Below, one piece after another: positions 35,857-45,893 of a stretch of DNA of 64,000 nt. A model generated the notes under the pieces. It was not told the DNA's origin, did not search any database, and saw only the letters and a list, made by a program, of their open reading frames with translations. Every line of letters begins with the position of its first letter. Position 1 is the first letter of the stretch. The DNA is from Exiguobacterium sp. RIT594 (GTDB taxonomy: Bacteria; Bacillota; Bacilli; Exiguobacteriales; Exiguobacteriaceae). The DNA lies in NCBI RefSeq assembly GCF_003339585.1, contig NZ_QPKF01000001.1, forward strand, positions 310,001 through 374,000, read 5' to 3'. The position numbers and the translations under genes were made by a program.

Positions 35857-37254
35857 ATGGTCAATTGGAAAGAAGAAGTCATGGCACGACGCGAAGATCT
35901 TTTAGTTGATTTAAAGGAATTGTTACGCATACCGAGTATTCTCGATGAAACAACGATTCAGGAAGGAGCTCCATTCGGAACGGAAGTCAAACGTGCGCTC
36001 GATTGGATGCTGGCGCTCGGGGACCGGGATGGATTCATCACGAAAAACGTTGGTGGATATGCGGGTCACCTTGAATATGGTCAAGGTGATGAATTACTCG
36101 GTATTCTTTGTCACTTGGACGTCGTCCCGGCGGGCGGGGACAACTGGACGTACGGCCCGTTTAATCCGACATTGGCTGACGGGAAATTGATCGCGCGGGG
36201 TGCGATTGATGACAAAGGACCGACGATGGCAGCATATTATGCCTTAAAAATCGTTAAAGAGTTGGGACTTCCGCTTTCAAAACGGATCCGTCTGATTGCC
36301 GGTGGGGATGAAGAAAGTGAATGGCGCTGTGTGAATCATTATTTCAAGCATGAGGAAATGCCGACGCTTGGATTTGCACCAGATGCTGATTTTCCAATCA
36401 TCAATGCGGAAAAAGGATTATATGACGGATTACTGATTCAAGGTAAACCGGTTAAAGCCGCGGATACAGGTTACCAACTGATTCGCTTTGAAGGCGGGGA
36501 ACGTCCGAATATGGTACCGGGTCACGCGACAGCTGTGGTTCATGTCGCTGAGCGGGGGACGATCGAAGAAGATTTCCATCAGTACCTGGAGAAGCAAGGT
36601 GTGACAGGGACAATCAAGGAGACAGCAGAAGGACTTGTCTTTGACGTTAAAGGTGTTGCCGCCCATGCGATGGAGCCGGACAACGGGAAAAATGCCGCCC
36701 TTCATTTGGCGCGTTTCTTGCATACCCTTCATTTGGATTACAACGGACGTCGTTATCTCGAAATGATCGTGCACATGTTCCGCGATTCACGCGGTGTTGC
36801 ACTTGGAGTGGCGGCATCTGATGAGACAGGCGACCTGACGATCAACGGTGGAGTGTTCCGTTACGAAAACGGGCAAGGGACAGCGTCAATCAATATTCGT
36901 TATCCTTACAGTGCCGATTTCACAGAACGGTTGCAATTGATTAAAGAAGCCGCAATTGCATACGGATTCGAACTCCAGACACGGACGCATATGCCGCCCC
37001 ATCACGTCGATCCGAACCATGAACTGATCCGGACGCTCAGTGCGGTTTACGAACGGCAAACGAATCAAAAGGCCGACTTGATTGCGATCGGCGGCGGAAC
37101 CTATGCCCGTTCATTGACAGCAGGTGTCGCATTTGGACCGGTTTTCCCGGGTGGACCGGAAGTCGCGCACCAGGTGGATGAGTATGTTGATTTTGAAGAA
37201 CTCTTATTAGCCGTTGCCATCTATGCAGAGGCGATTTACGAATTGGCGAAATAA
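35857..37254 (+). CDS. pepV: Dipeptidase PepV (M20 family)
   Basis: 465 residues. The M20 zinc-peptidase motifs can be followed: [12 protein letters not shown] (metal His and catalytic Asp), [10 protein letters not shown] (bridging Asp), GGDEESEW (catalytic Glu and metal Glu), APDADFP and the late VAHQVDEYV His. It cleaves dipeptides with an unblocked N-terminus. AAGGGAGAGA precedes the ATG. It is divergent to the small DeoR-type regulator. Confidence 0.93.
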   Translation: MVNWKEEVMARREDLLVDLKELLRIPSILDETTIQEGAPFGTEVKRALDWMLALGDRDGFITKNVGGYAGHLEYGQGDELLGILCHLDVVPAGGDNWTYGPFNPTLADGKLIARGAIDDKGPTMAAYYALKIVKELGLPLSKRIRLIAGGDEESEWRCVNHYFKHEEMPTLGFAPDADFPIINAEKGLYDGLLIQGKPVKAADTGYQLIRFEGGERPNMVPGHATAVVHVAERGTIEEDFHQYLEKQGVTGTIKETAEGLVFDVKGVAAHAMEPDNGKNAALHLARFLHTLHLDYNGRRYLEMIVHMFRDSRGVALGVAASDETGDLTINGGVFRYENGQGTASINIRYPYSADFTERLQLIKEAAIAYGFELQTRTHMPPHHVDPNHELIRTLSAVYERQTNQKADLIAIGGGTYARSLTAGVAFGPVFPGGPEVAHQVDEYVDFEELLLAVAIYAEAIYELAK

Positions 37255-37344
37255 GCATCAGTGCATCTTAAAAAAATAGTATAACGAAATGAATCCCCCG
37301 AATCCGTTGTGATAGGGGGATTGATTCTTGAAGGAGACTCAGTT

Positions 37345-38490
37345 GTGATCCATCGTCAAAAATATCATTTTCAAGCCCTTTATTTTTTCATCTTCTTTGG
37401 GCAAGGTGCACTTATTCCATATTTGGCACTCTATTTTTCCAATGATGCCTTTCAATTATCGGCATCCGAAATCGGAACGATTGTTGCAGTAGGTCCAGTG
37501 TTATCAATTGTTTTACAACCGGTATGGGGCATGGCGGCAGATCGCTTCGGACGACCGAAACGTCTGTTGTTAGTGGCTTTACTCGCTGCGGGGCTCTTAA
37601 CACTGAGTTATTTATTGACGTCTGTCTACTTATTCCTGTTATTAATTTCTTCACTTTGGGCATTGTTCCAGTGTGCACATATTCCGCTTGTCGATACGTT
37701 GGCCATCGAATTTTCAAAAAGAAAATCAGTCGACTACGGAGCGTTACGCTTATTTGGTTCCGCCGGTTTTGCACTGGCTGTCTTTATCCTTGGACAGGTA
37801 ACGGAACGAGGATCACTCGGTGCGATTTTTTATGCCAGCGGAGCTGCGCTTGTTCTTGGATTCCTTGTGTTGATCGGAATTGAAGAAACGCCTGTTTCGA
37901 CCGTCGAGCGTGAACATATTCCATTAAAATCATTATTTTCAAACAAACGTTTTTTACTGTTTTTAGCAGGTGGAAGTTTAGTATTCGGACCGATTTTTGC
38001 GAATAACTATTACTTTGGAAGTTATGTGACGATTCGCGGGGAATCAACAGCGCTCGTCGGTACACTGTTTTTTGTCGCCGTCTTATGCGAAATTCCGTTC
38101 ATGCGTGTTGCGACGCGTGTCATGATGCGGTTTGGACCGATTCCTGTCCTGGTGTTCATCTCTGTTTTATCCGCGGTACGGACAGGGATACTGGCGCTTG
38201 AGCCGCCGATTTTTACTCTCTGGATATTGGCGGCATTACAAGGGTTCATCATCGGCCTGTTGATTCCGGTCGCACTTGAGTATGTTCGCTCGCTCGTTCC
38301 GCCTTCGACAGTGGCGACGGCAGTCAGTACATATATGGCGACGACGACCGGTCTTGCGACGGCATTGTTTAATTTAATGAGTGGGATTGTTTTTGATCAA
38401 TGGACCATCTATGCCGTATTTTGGGTATATACAGGTAGTAGCTTGTTAGGTGCTTGTTTGTATCTGGTCAGCTCAAAAATCAAGGAGTGA
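37345..38490 (+). CDS. MFS transporter (LacY/PPP-like MFS_1 family)
   Basis: About 381 residues with roughly twelve hydrophobic segments. The N-terminus (YHFQALYFFIFFGQGALIPYL) and the loop WGMAADRFGRPKR are typical of MFS_1-like proteins related to nucleoside or oligosaccharide symporters and the PPP family. The substrate is unknown. I prefer the GTG at 37345, nine bases after AAGGAG; an ATG-type start at 37309 has none. A hairpin (AATCCCCC with GGGGGATT, 37291-37323) sits just before the ribosome binding site. Confidence 0.82.
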   Translation: MIHRQKYHFQALYFFIFFGQGALIPYLALYFSNDAFQLSASEIGTIVAVGPVLSIVLQPVWGMAADRFGRPKRLLLVALLAAGLLTLSYLLTSVYLFLLLISSLWALFQCAHIPLVDTLAIEFSKRKSVDYGALRLFGSAGFALAVFILGQVTERGSLGAIFYASGAALVLGFLVLIGIEETPVSTVEREHIPLKSLFSNKRFLLFLAGGSLVFGPIFANNYYFGSYVTIRGESTALVGTLFFVAVLCEIPFMRVATRVMMRFGPIPVLVFISVLSAVRTGILALEPPIFTLWILAALQGFIIGLLIPVALEYVRSLVPPSTVATAVSTYMATTTGLATALFNLMSGIVFDQWTIYAVFWVYTGSSLLGACLYLVSSKIKE

Positions 38491-38495
38491 TCCGT

Positions 38496-39008
38496 ATGCA
38501 AAAACACTACTTCATCGCTATCCCGGTTGCTGATGAGACGTTGGCGCGATTCGCGTCTTCCCTGAAACTTGGACGTTATTACAAAACGGTGTACGAACCA
38601 GACGAGTATCATCTGACGCTACGTTTTTTAGGAACGCTGACAGAGGACGAGTTGAGAAATTGGCGGCGTCAACTGACGGAAATTGCTCAGCTAACTTCTG
38701 CTTTTACCTTGAAATTAGATCACCTTGAACGGTTTGGACTAGCCGAGCGGCCCCGTGTTTTTGCCGTCGGACCGGCACATGAGGAAAAACTGTTTCAGCT
38801 CGCCCGACGGATTGATCCGGATCCGGCTAAACCGTTTGTTCCGCACATTACTCTTGCGAAGAAGTGGAATCAAGAAGTATCGCTCCATCCACCCGAACAA
38901 ACACCTGGCGGCAGCTTGAATGTCAAAGAAATCGTTCTGTATCAGATTTGCCCCGACGATCAGCCGCGGTATCAGGCAGACACACGATTTCCATTTGGGA
39001 AGAAATAA
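38496..39008 (+). CDS. thpR: RNA 2',3'-cyclic phosphodiesterase (ThpR/LigT family)
   Basis: 170 residues with both 2H phosphoesterase motifs: HLTLRFLG at about 43-50 and PHITLAKK near 119-126. These proteins hydrolyse 2',3'-cyclic phosphate RNA ends (older name 2'-5' RNA ligase). It corresponds to B. subtilis ytlP, whose neighbours ytlQ and ytmP are also found here. The ATG at 38496 lies eight bases after AAGGAG, overlapping nothing but following the MFS stop closely. Confidence 0.9.
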   Translation: MQKHYFIAIPVADETLARFASSLKLGRYYKTVYEPDEYHLTLRFLGTLTEDELRNWRRQLTEIAQLTSAFTLKLDHLERFGLAERPRVFAVGPAHEEKLFQLARRIDPDPAKPFVPHITLAKKWNQEVSLHPPEQTPGGSLNVKEIVLYQICPDDQPRYQADTRFPFGKK

Positions 39009-39021
39009 CGAGGTGATATGA

Positions 39022-39888
39022 TTGGCATTACTGATGAAACTTTATGATTTAGAAAGCCGATATGAACGAAATCCCCTGGAAGCTTCGAAGCGTTTCAAAG
39101 AACAACAGCGGGTGGATTATGCGAATGTCCTAAAAAAATGGGAGTCGGGTGAACTGTTTCCAGGTGAGACGATCATCCGGCCGAAAAAATGGTGGCAGCC
39201 TTTTAAAAAACCAGAGATGTTTCAAGTGCCGGGAAAACAAATCTCAAAGACGGCGTTTGATAAATGGTATAAAAAGCGAGTAGAAGTCCAAAAATTAATT
39301 TACGTGGCGGGCGGAGCGACGGAAGAAGACATCTGGCGCTTGCCTTTAAGACGCCACCTTGACTTTTATCAAATGTTGCATCTCTTAAACGATCAATTCG
39401 GCATGTTTTATCGTGCCGTCATTCAATACCAGCAAGGAGAGGTTGAACTCAGTCCGTTTGTCGTAGGACCTTCTGCCATCTATATACTGGACTGGTTAGA
39501 CGGGGAAGAAAGTATCTATCATATCAAGCGAAACAAACTGTGGCGGGAACAACCCTTTAAAGCCCCGCCGAAAAATATCGTCAATCCATTAATCAGCTTA
39601 AAACGGACGGAGGATATTCTGCGATTGATTCTAGGTTCCGAATTCATGTTACCAATCGAACGTGTTGTCATTGCATCGCAAGGTTACTTCGATCAAATTC
39701 CGAAAGAGACAACGACGACGTATGTCAGTAAGGTGGACTTCACGGATTGGCTACGGAAAATGAATTTGTCGGCTGTGCATACAAAAGCTTTTCAAATGCG
39801 GGTATGCGAACAGATTTTAAAAGAAACGGTTTCGGTGACCTTTCAAATGGCGCTGAACAGTCAAGAAAACGGGCGGATTCAAAAATAG
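39022..39888 (+). CDS. ytlQ: YtlQ-like protein, possibly NERD-like
   Basis: 288 residues. The start reads MALLMKLYDLESRYERN from a TTG that has GAGGTG six bases upstream, and this opening resembles YtlQ as I recall it. A middle beta-rich segment (FVVGPSAIYILDWLDGEESIYHI) resembles the NERD nuclease-related domain. No complete catalytic motif can be listed with confidence. It lies between ytlP and amyX in the same direction; function unknown. Confidence 0.65.
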   Translation: MALLMKLYDLESRYERNPLEASKRFKEQQRVDYANVLKKWESGELFPGETIIRPKKWWQPFKKPEMFQVPGKQISKTAFDKWYKKRVEVQKLIYVAGGATEEDIWRLPLRRHLDFYQMLHLLNDQFGMFYRAVIQYQQGEVELSPFVVGPSAIYILDWLDGEESIYHIKRNKLWREQPFKAPPKNIVNPLISLKRTEDILRLILGSEFMLPIERVVIASQGYFDQIPKETTTTYVSKVDFTDWLRKMNLSAVHTKAFQMRVCEQILKETVSVTFQMALNSQENGRIQK

Positions 39889-39904
39889 GGAGGGAAGCGG
39901 CAAG

Positions 39905-39934
39905 ATGTTCGCTTGTCGCGTAAACAGATGGTAA
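39905..39934 (+). CDS. Nine-codon leader reading frame before amyX
   Basis: The only good ribosome binding site here (GGGAGGG, 39888-39894) precedes ATG at 39905, which opens a nine-codon frame ending TAA at 39932-39934. That stop overlaps the amyX ATG region (ATGGTAA). Such an arrangement would couple amyX translation to the short frame. Whether the peptide is made is unknown. Confidence 0.35.
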   Translation: MFACRVNRW

Positions 39935-42087
39935 ATAATGAATCGGAAACGCAGCAAGTCGGATTGTGTTCAGTTGAGTTCGTGACATTTCAAACCATTC
40001 TAATGGAGACGACGACACAAGTTGAGCAAGGTGAATTTTTGCTCGTCTGTGATGGTCAGCCGATGAACTATTTCATTGAACGTCGAGAAGATACGGACGG
40101 AACAATCAAATTGACACTGCTGCTCGACCGGGCGGTTGAAGTAGAACGGTGTTATGAAATCATCTTACCCGATCAGAAACGATTCCGTGTATTGCCGAAC
40201 CGGATTGTCCGAACGGCGGGATTCGACCGCAAATACAGTTATGAAGGACCTTTAGGTGTCGTCTATGACACGGAAATGATTTCATTGTACGTCTGGTCAC
40301 CGCTGGCGGAACGGTTGGAGTGTATTCGCTACGATCAAGCCGGTGTCGAAATCGACAGCAGGGACTTCGAACGGCAAGAACGTGGGGCGTATCGTTTAGT
40401 AGTTCCCCGAACATGGGAAAACAGCCGGTACCGTTACCGGGTCACGACATATCAAGGAACACATGAAGTCGTCGATCCTTACGCAAAGGCAGTCAGCGTA
40501 AATGGACAGTTTGCTGTTTTGCTTGATGTCGAGCAAGAAATCAACCGGCAGTTTCCGCATCGACAGAAACGACCGCTGTTGATCAAACCGACAGATGCCA
40601 TCATTTATGAAGCGCATATCCGAGATTTTACGATTGATTCGTCTTCCGGCTCGCATCATCCCGGACAATACACGGGGATGACGGAAACAGGAACCGTTTC
40701 ACCGGAAGGACGTTCGACAGGCATTGATTATTTACTTGAGTTGGGGGTGACCCATCTTCAATTGTTACCGGTTCACCTGTTTACGACGACAGAGGAAGTC
40801 AGTCGTCTTCCTTATAACTGGGGATATGATCCTGTTCAATGGTTTTCACTGACCGGATGTTATGCCAGTAACCCGACCGATCCGAAAGTCCGGATTCTTG
40901 AATATGTCGAGATGATCGAACAGTTGCACGCGGCAGGAATTCGGGTGACGTTTGATGTTGTCATGAATCATGTCTATATTCGGGAACAATCCGCACTCGA
41001 ACATCTGGTACCGGGTTACTATTTCCGTTATGAAGTGGACGGGACACTTGCCAACGGGACAGGTGTCGGGAATGATACGGCATCGGAACGGTTTATGATG
41101 AGACGGATGATTGTTGATTGCCTGACGTATTTTGCGGACATTTTTCAGGTGGATGCTTTTCGTTTTGACTTGATGGGGATTCATGATGTTGAGACGATGA
41201 ACCATGTCCGGGCAGCATTAGATCATATCGACCCGACCATTCTTGTTTATGGAGAAGGCTGGGATTTGGCGACCCCTTTACCGCAACGTCAAAAGGCCAT
41301 CAGTTCAGTGGCTTCGCAAATGCCTCGGATCGGTCATTTTAACGATGTTTTCCGGGATGCGTTAAAAGGTTCGACGTTCAATGAAACGGATTGTGGTTTT
41401 GTATCGGGTAATGGTTGGTGGGAAGGGGAAGTGCGAAACGGGATGGCCGGGAGTATCACATTGGACGGTCAAACGACCGGGCGGTTTCCTGAACCGACGT
41501 ATTCGATCAATTATGTCGAGGCGCATGACAACCATACCTTGTATGATAAGTTAGCGCTCGCCCGACCGGATTTGGATGAAGTGACCAGGTTACAAATGAG
41601 TCGACTGGCTCAAACGATTATTTTTTTAGCAGCTGGTATTCCGTTTATTCACGCCGGACAAGAGTTCGGACGGACAAAACAAGGGGTCGAGAACAGTTAC
41701 AATGCACCTGATGCGATCAATCGGATGGATTGGACGTTACGCGATCGCCATGCGAATATGGTCGAGTATTTAAAAAATATCTTACAAATCCGTCGGATGC
41801 ACGGAGGATTCCGGTTACACCGAGCCAATCAAGTGCAAGAATTGATGCATTTTTTGCCGATGCATCCGGGTGTCATCGCCTACGAAGTAGAGGCCGTTCA
41901 TTCATATGATGCCTGGCAACGGACGCTTGTCGTTCATAATGTGACGTTTGAAAAGATTGAAATTGCGCTCGATCATCCGAGATGGAATGTACATGTCCGC
42001 GGAAATGAAGCATCCGTTACGCCACTTGAAAAGGGTGTTTCGCAGATCACGGTCCTTCCGTTGTCAACAACGATCGCCACATGTTAA
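39928..42087 (+). CDS. amyX: Pullulanase, type I (GH13)
   Basis: About 719 residues. It hydrolyses alpha-1,6 bonds of pullulan and branched glucans. The type I pullulanase signature YNWGYDP is present, with an N-terminal CBM48-like region (about 90-190). GH13 motifs follow: DVVMNH, the nucleophile in DAFRFDLMG, the acid/base Glu in GEGWD, and EAHDNHT with the third Asp. There is no signal peptide, so it is intracellular like B. subtilis AmyX. The ATG at 39928 is my start; it lacks its own good ribosome binding site. A TTG at 39913 is the alternative. Confidence 0.92.
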   Translation: MVNNESETQQVGLCSVEFVTFQTILMETTTQVEQGEFLLVCDGQPMNYFIERREDTDGTIKLTLLLDRAVEVERCYEIILPDQKRFRVLPNRIVRTAGFDRKYSYEGPLGVVYDTEMISLYVWSPLAERLECIRYDQAGVEIDSRDFERQERGAYRLVVPRTWENSRYRYRVTTYQGTHEVVDPYAKAVSVNGQFAVLLDVEQEINRQFPHRQKRPLLIKPTDAIIYEAHIRDFTIDSSSGSHHPGQYTGMTETGTVSPEGRSTGIDYLLELGVTHLQLLPVHLFTTTEEVSRLPYNWGYDPVQWFSLTGCYASNPTDPKVRILEYVEMIEQLHAAGIRVTFDVVMNHVYIREQSALEHLVPGYYFRYEVDGTLANGTGVGNDTASERFMMRRMIVDCLTYFADIFQVDAFRFDLMGIHDVETMNHVRAALDHIDPTILVYGEGWDLATPLPQRQKAISSVASQMPRIGHFNDVFRDALKGSTFNETDCGFVSGNGWWEGEVRNGMAGSITLDGQTTGRFPEPTYSINYVEAHDNHTLYDKLALARPDLDEVTRLQMSRLAQTIIFLAAGIPFIHAGQEFGRTKQGVENSYNAPDAINRMDWTLRDRHANMVEYLKNILQIRRMHGGFRLHRANQVQELMHFLPMHPGVIAYEVEAVHSYDAWQRTLVVHNVTFEKIEIALDHPRWNVHVRGNEASVTPLEKGVSQITVLPLSTTIATC

Positions 42088-42138
42088 GATAATCATTGTG
42101 CCTTAAGGCAAATCTACTAAAAAGTTGAGCGGATTATA

Positions 42139-42942
42139 ATGGAATTAGATATTTTAGATGCGCTTGGCGAAGGCTGGACCCTTACGCCAGCAGGCGGAAT
42201 CACGGGAGAAGCATATATTGCCTCGACAGGGCAGTCAAAACTCTTTTTAAAACGAAACTCCTCGCCATTTTTGGCGATTTTATCAGCGGATGGAATCGTA
42301 CCGAAGCTGCTTTGGACGAAGCGGATTTATAGCGGAGATGTCATCAGTGCCCAGCAATTCATTGAGGGGCAAGAACTGGAACCGGAAATGATGGAACGGC
42401 CGGAAGTCGCAAGGTTGCTCGGAAAAATTCATGACTCCAAGGAATTGCTGTTCATGTTACAACAACTGGATCAGCGTCCGATCGAACCGGATGAACTTTT
42501 ACGGCAATGTCGGCTGTATTTTCAACCTGCTGAACTGGAACAACCGGAATTGATTGAGCAGGCAATCGGCTATCTGTCAGAACAATTACCTTTTGTTAGA
42601 ACGGACGAGCAAGTCGTTTGTCACTCGGATTTGAATCATAATAACTGGTTGGTCGGAACAGATGGACATCTGTATCTCAATGATTGGGATGATGCCATCA
42701 TCGCGGATCGTGCTTATGATCTTGGAATGATGTTATACAGTTATGTCGACGAAGAGTGTTGGCCGGAATGGTTTGCGAATTACGGACATCCGTTGACGGC
42801 AGATCTGAAACAGCGGATGTATTGGTATGTCGTGGCTCAGGCGGTACTCTCGATTTATTGGTATGAAGATACCGTGCATCCTGATGCAGCAGAGAGTTAT
42901 CTTTTCTTGGCCCAACTGCTCGAGATGGAGCAGGAAGATTAA
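42139..42942 (+). CDS. ytmP: YtmP-type aminoglycoside-phosphotransferase-like kinase
   Basis: 267 residues. The APH/choline kinase fold is shown by HSDLNHNNWLV (catalytic Asp) and LNDWDDA (metal-binding Asp). The N-terminal lobe is short with a GGITGEAY loop and LFLKRN lysine. YtmP is the member normally found immediately upstream of trmB in Bacillales; here 2.9 kb of minus-strand acetoin genes separate the two. Natural substrate unknown. The ribosome binding site is weak (GAGCGG). Confidence 0.85.
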   Translation: MELDILDALGEGWTLTPAGGITGEAYIASTGQSKLFLKRNSSPFLAILSADGIVPKLLWTKRIYSGDVISAQQFIEGQELEPEMMERPEVARLLGKIHDSKELLFMLQQLDQRPIEPDELLRQCRLYFQPAELEQPELIEQAIGYLSEQLPFVRTDEQVVCHSDLNHNNWLVGTDGHLYLNDWDDAIIADRAYDLGMMLYSYVDEECWPEWFANYGHPLTADLKQRMYWYVVAQAVLSIYWYEDTVHPDAAESYLFLAQLLEMEQED

Positions 42943-42985
42943 ATCAACGCCGGGTACTTTCAACATAACGGGGCTTTAAACGATC

Positions 42986-43031
42986 AAAAATGTGCGGACA
43001 CAGAATCATTCTGTGTCCGCACATTTTTTTA
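42986..43031. terminator. Bidirectional terminator between ytmP and alsD
   Basis: A perfect 19-base-pair stem (AAAATGTGCGGACACAGAA with its complement) and T7 serve both convergent genes. Confidence 0.93.
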
Positions 43032-43751
43032 GCCTTCAGCAATTTTTATTTCTTTTTCGATATCGTGACTTTCGAGATCCGCTTGACGATAGGCATCTGT
43101 TGTCGGCAAACGTAAATCCAACCGTGGTTTTTCTTCGAACGTGACCGTTACGTCCTGTACCGTATAGTCGAAGACATGTCCTCCACCGCTTCGTTCCTGG
43201 TCGATGAAATGAAGGTGGTAACCTGCGACTGCGATTCCATGACCAAACCGGGGTGTGAAGTAACCGGCTAATGTCCCGTCGATCTGTTCGAATGTCCGGG
43301 CACTTTGCGTCGCAACGGCTTCAGTAATCGGACGGAAGGGTTTTTCCTGTCGAGCGACTGTGCGTGTCTTGACCTCGGAAAAGCGTCCTTCAATCCGTAC
43401 TGCGTAAAAGCTGTTAACTGTACTCAGCTGCTCACTTAACCAGTGTTCGAAATCAGCTTTCGTCATTGCTTGCTTCACGGACAACGACTGTTCCGGAACA
43501 AATCGAGTCAGAGAACAGAACGGCGTCGTCGTCTTCGGATCGAGTGGACGGGCACTGCCGTCCGACCGTAATTGATAAAAGGAACCATCAAAACCGATCA
43601 TTTCCCCGTCGAGATGATCAAATGTTCCGATTCCGAAATCATGTCCGGGAAGAATCGACTCGTAGCGTGTCTCACTTTCGAACACGCCGTCGAGTAAAGC
43701 CATCATTGTCGAAATCTGAAGTAACGTATCCTCGTGTTGCATCGCTTCCAT
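43029..43751 (-). CDS. alsD: Alpha-acetolactate decarboxylase
   Basis: 240 residues. It decarboxylates acetolactate to acetoin. The zinc-binding histidines sit in GYHLHFIDQERSGGGHV, with the catalytic Arg and Glu also near. The N-terminal ALLDGVFE segment is typical. It lies seven bases downstream of alsS in the same direction, forming the acetoin operon. GGAGATGG stands before its ATG. No alsR regulator gene is adjacent. Confidence 0.95.
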   Translation of the reverse strand: MEAMQHEDTLLQISTMMALLDGVFESETRYESILPGHDFGIGTFDHLDGEMIGFDGSFYQLRSDGSARPLDPKTTTPFCSLTRFVPEQSLSVKQAMTKADFEHWLSEQLSTVNSFYAVRIEGRFSEVKTRTVARQEKPFRPITEAVATQSARTFEQIDGTLAGYFTPRFGHGIAVAGYHLHFIDQERSGGGHVFDYTVQDVTVTFEEKPRLDLRLPTTDAYRQADLESHDIEKEIKIAEG

Positions 43752-43758
43752 CTCCTTA

Positions 43759-45453
43759 TCAGTTCAGTTGGTCCAAGTGTACTTCTTTGCCGAGTGTAAT
43801 GTTATCGCTGTAATCAATCGGGACATCAACGATGACAGGACCATCTGTTTGCCATGCTTCTTCCATGACCGAGATGAGCTCTGACGGATGATTGACACGA
43901 AGTCCTTTTGCGCCAAAACTTTCAGCATATTTCACTAAATCGACTTCACCAAACGATGTACCGGATTTTCGGTTGTATTTCATTTCCTGTTGGAATGCGA
44001 CCATATCAAAACCGCTGTCACGCCAGACGAAATGGACGAGCGGGGCATTCAGACGGACTGCCGTCTCCAGTTCCATTGCAGAAAAGAGGAAGCCGCCATC
44101 TCCGGAAATCGAGACGGCTTTTTTACCGGGACGAACGAGTGTCGCCGCAATCGCCCACGGTAATGCGACACCAAGCGTCTGCATCCCGTTACTGAATAGA
44201 AGGTGACGTGGCTCGTACGAACGGAAGTGACGTGCCATCCAAATATAATGTGAACCGACATCGACTGTAACCGTTACATCGTCAGCAATTTGTTCGCGTA
44301 ACGTCTTCATAAAGTAAAGCGGATGAGTGAGTGGCGAATCTTTGGCGATGGGCGGGATGTCCCGTTCTTCCAACCGTTGCTGAAGACCACGTAAAAACTC
44401 AGTTGAACTTTCTGAAAGTGTCAATGCGTTTAATCGTTCTGATAAAGCATTGATGGTTGCTGCGACATCACCGACAAGCTCGCGGTCCGGACGATAGAAA
44501 TGATCAATTTCAGCCCGCATTTGATCGAGGTGGATTAATGTCCGCTCCTGAGACGGTTGATTCCAGAATTTCGGATCGTAACCGATCGGATCGTATCCGA
44601 TCGACAAGACAAGATCGGCTTCAGCAAGCAAAGCATCTCCCGGTTGGTTACGGAAAAGACCAACCCGGCCGTAAAAATTGGATTCAAGCTCGCGTGACAG
44701 TGTGCCGGCCGCTTGAAATGTCTGAACGACTGGAATCGAAACACGTGTTAACAAAGCACGGATTGCTGCGACGACACGGGGTTGACTCGAACGCATACCA
44801 AGTAATAAGACCGGTAATTTCGCTTGTTCGATTAAGGTAGCTGTCTCATCGATCCATTCTTCCGGTGCGATTCCGAGTTTAGGTGTTTGGACGGCTTTAA
44901 ACGAAGTAACGTTTGCTTCATTTAATCCGACATCTTGCGGAATGCTGACGAACGCAGCACCTGATGTCGTTTCGGCCGTCCGGAAAGCATTGGATAAGAC
45001 TTCAGGGATGTTGTCGGCATCTTGAACTTCAGCACTGAAGTTCGTGATCGGTTTGAACAGTGCCTGGTTATCCATCGATTGATGTGTTCGTTTCAATCGA
45101 TCAGCTCGTGTGACGGCGCCGGCAATCGCGACGACAGGATCGCCTTCAGAGTTTGCTGTGACGAGACCGGTCGCAAGATTCGAAGCCCCTGGTCCTGACG
45201 TGACAAGAACCACGCCGGGTTTATCCGTCAAGCGACCGATCGCCTGCGCCATGAAAGCGGCATTCTGCTCATGACGTGCGACGATCAGTTCTGGTCCGCG
45301 GTCTTGCAAAACGTTAAAGACAGAATCAATTTTCGCTCCAGGAATTCCGAAAATGTAATCGACACCCTGTTCGATGAGAGTATCCACGACCAAATCGGCT
45401 CCTGTTTTCTTCTGTACTAATTTTTCTGATTCTCTGTTTTGTTTTTTATTCAT
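43759..45453 (-). CDS. alsS: Catabolic acetolactate synthase
   Basis: 564 residues, ThDP-dependent. It condenses two pyruvates to acetolactate and CO2. The catalytic Glu lies in [10 protein letters not shown]; the ThDP/Mg motif is GDGGFLF([11 protein letters not shown])N-type. The protein is closer to the FAD-independent catabolic AlsS than to IlvB in length and in lacking an obvious ilvN partner. AAAGGAG precedes the start. The promoter and lack of a nearby alsR are discussed separately. Confidence 0.95.
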   Translation of the reverse strand: MNKKQNRESEKLVQKKTGADLVVDTLIEQGVDYIFGIPGAKIDSVFNVLQDRGPELIVARHEQNAAFMAQAIGRLTDKPGVVLVTSGPGASNLATGLVTANSEGDPVVAIAGAVTRADRLKRTHQSMDNQALFKPITNFSAEVQDADNIPEVLSNAFRTAETTSGAAFVSIPQDVGLNEANVTSFKAVQTPKLGIAPEEWIDETATLIEQAKLPVLLLGMRSSQPRVVAAIRALLTRVSIPVVQTFQAAGTLSRELESNFYGRVGLFRNQPGDALLAEADLVLSIGYDPIGYDPKFWNQPSQERTLIHLDQMRAEIDHFYRPDRELVGDVAATINALSERLNALTLSESSTEFLRGLQQRLEERDIPPIAKDSPLTHPLYFMKTLREQIADDVTVTVDVGSHYIWMARHFRSYEPRHLLFSNGMQTLGVALPWAIAATLVRPGKKAVSISGDGGFLFSAMELETAVRLNAPLVHFVWRDSGFDMVAFQQEMKYNRKSGTSFGEVDLVKYAESFGAKGLRVNHPSELISVMEEAWQTDGPVIVDVPIDYSDNITLGKEVHLDQLN

Positions 45454-45522
45454 TACAATTCTCCTTTTCTACCAGTAGTTTTGGTTGTTCGATAGCTGTA
45501 ATATGAAAACTGTTTCGTAAAA

Positions 45523-45551
45523 AGTATACATCTGTTTTAATGAGAAACCAA
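45523..45551 (-). promoter_or_regulatory. alsS promoter
   Basis: On the minus strand TTGGTT (45551-45546) and TATACT (45528-45523) are 17 bases apart, about 70 bases before the alsS start. Confidence 0.6.
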
Positions 45552-45570
45552 GGTGAATCGTTCAGAAACT

Positions 45571-45605
45571 AAAAAAGACACCTTGTGATGTACACAAGAT
45601 GTCTG
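45571..45605 (-). terminator. Terminator of the 34-residue membrane-protein gene
   Basis: Minus-strand GACA-T-CTTGTG pairs with CACAAG-G-TGTC and is followed by T6; it ends transcription coming from the small gene to the right before the alsS promoter. Confidence 0.82.
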
Positions 45606-45616
45606 ACACGTCAGCA

Positions 45617-45721
45617 TTATTCCGCATTCACTTTCCCGAATGTCGCCCAAACAAAGAGGGCTGCTACACCCATGACAAGGACGATCGGAGAACCCCAGGC
45701 AATTAAAAAGTCATCCATCAT
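45617..45721 (-). CDS. Single-helix membrane microprotein, CydS-like (34 aa)
   Basis: A strong AAGGAGG ribosome binding site precedes ATG-ATG at 45721. The product opens MDDFLIAWGSPIVLV (after the second Met), contains one transmembrane helix with a mid-helix aromatic cluster (ALFVWATF) and ends NAE. Length, FLI opening and acidic end resemble CydS, the small subunit of Bacillaceae cytochrome bd oxidase, as I remember it. No cydA or cydB is in the window. The gene has its own terminator, so I take it as real. Confidence 0.7.
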   Translation of the reverse strand: MMDDFLIAWGSPIVLVMGVAALFVWATFGKVNAE

Positions 45722-45893
45722 TAAAACCTCCTTCAAGAAACTTTGTACTGTAAGTGTAGTAGATTGCTCAGTTATTCTCAAGTGACGATCTGCTGAACTT
45801 TCTTTTTGGCGTCAATCAAGAACATCTTATATATTTACCCGAATCATGATAAACTTATCTGCGGATAATTTAAGAATCGAAAGGATGAACAAT

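Noticed and set aside
37291-37323. AATCCCCC/GGGGGATT hairpin as terminator of pepV
   Set aside because: No T-run follows, and it lies directly before the ribosome binding site of the next gene. It may affect translation instead, but nothing supports a specific role.
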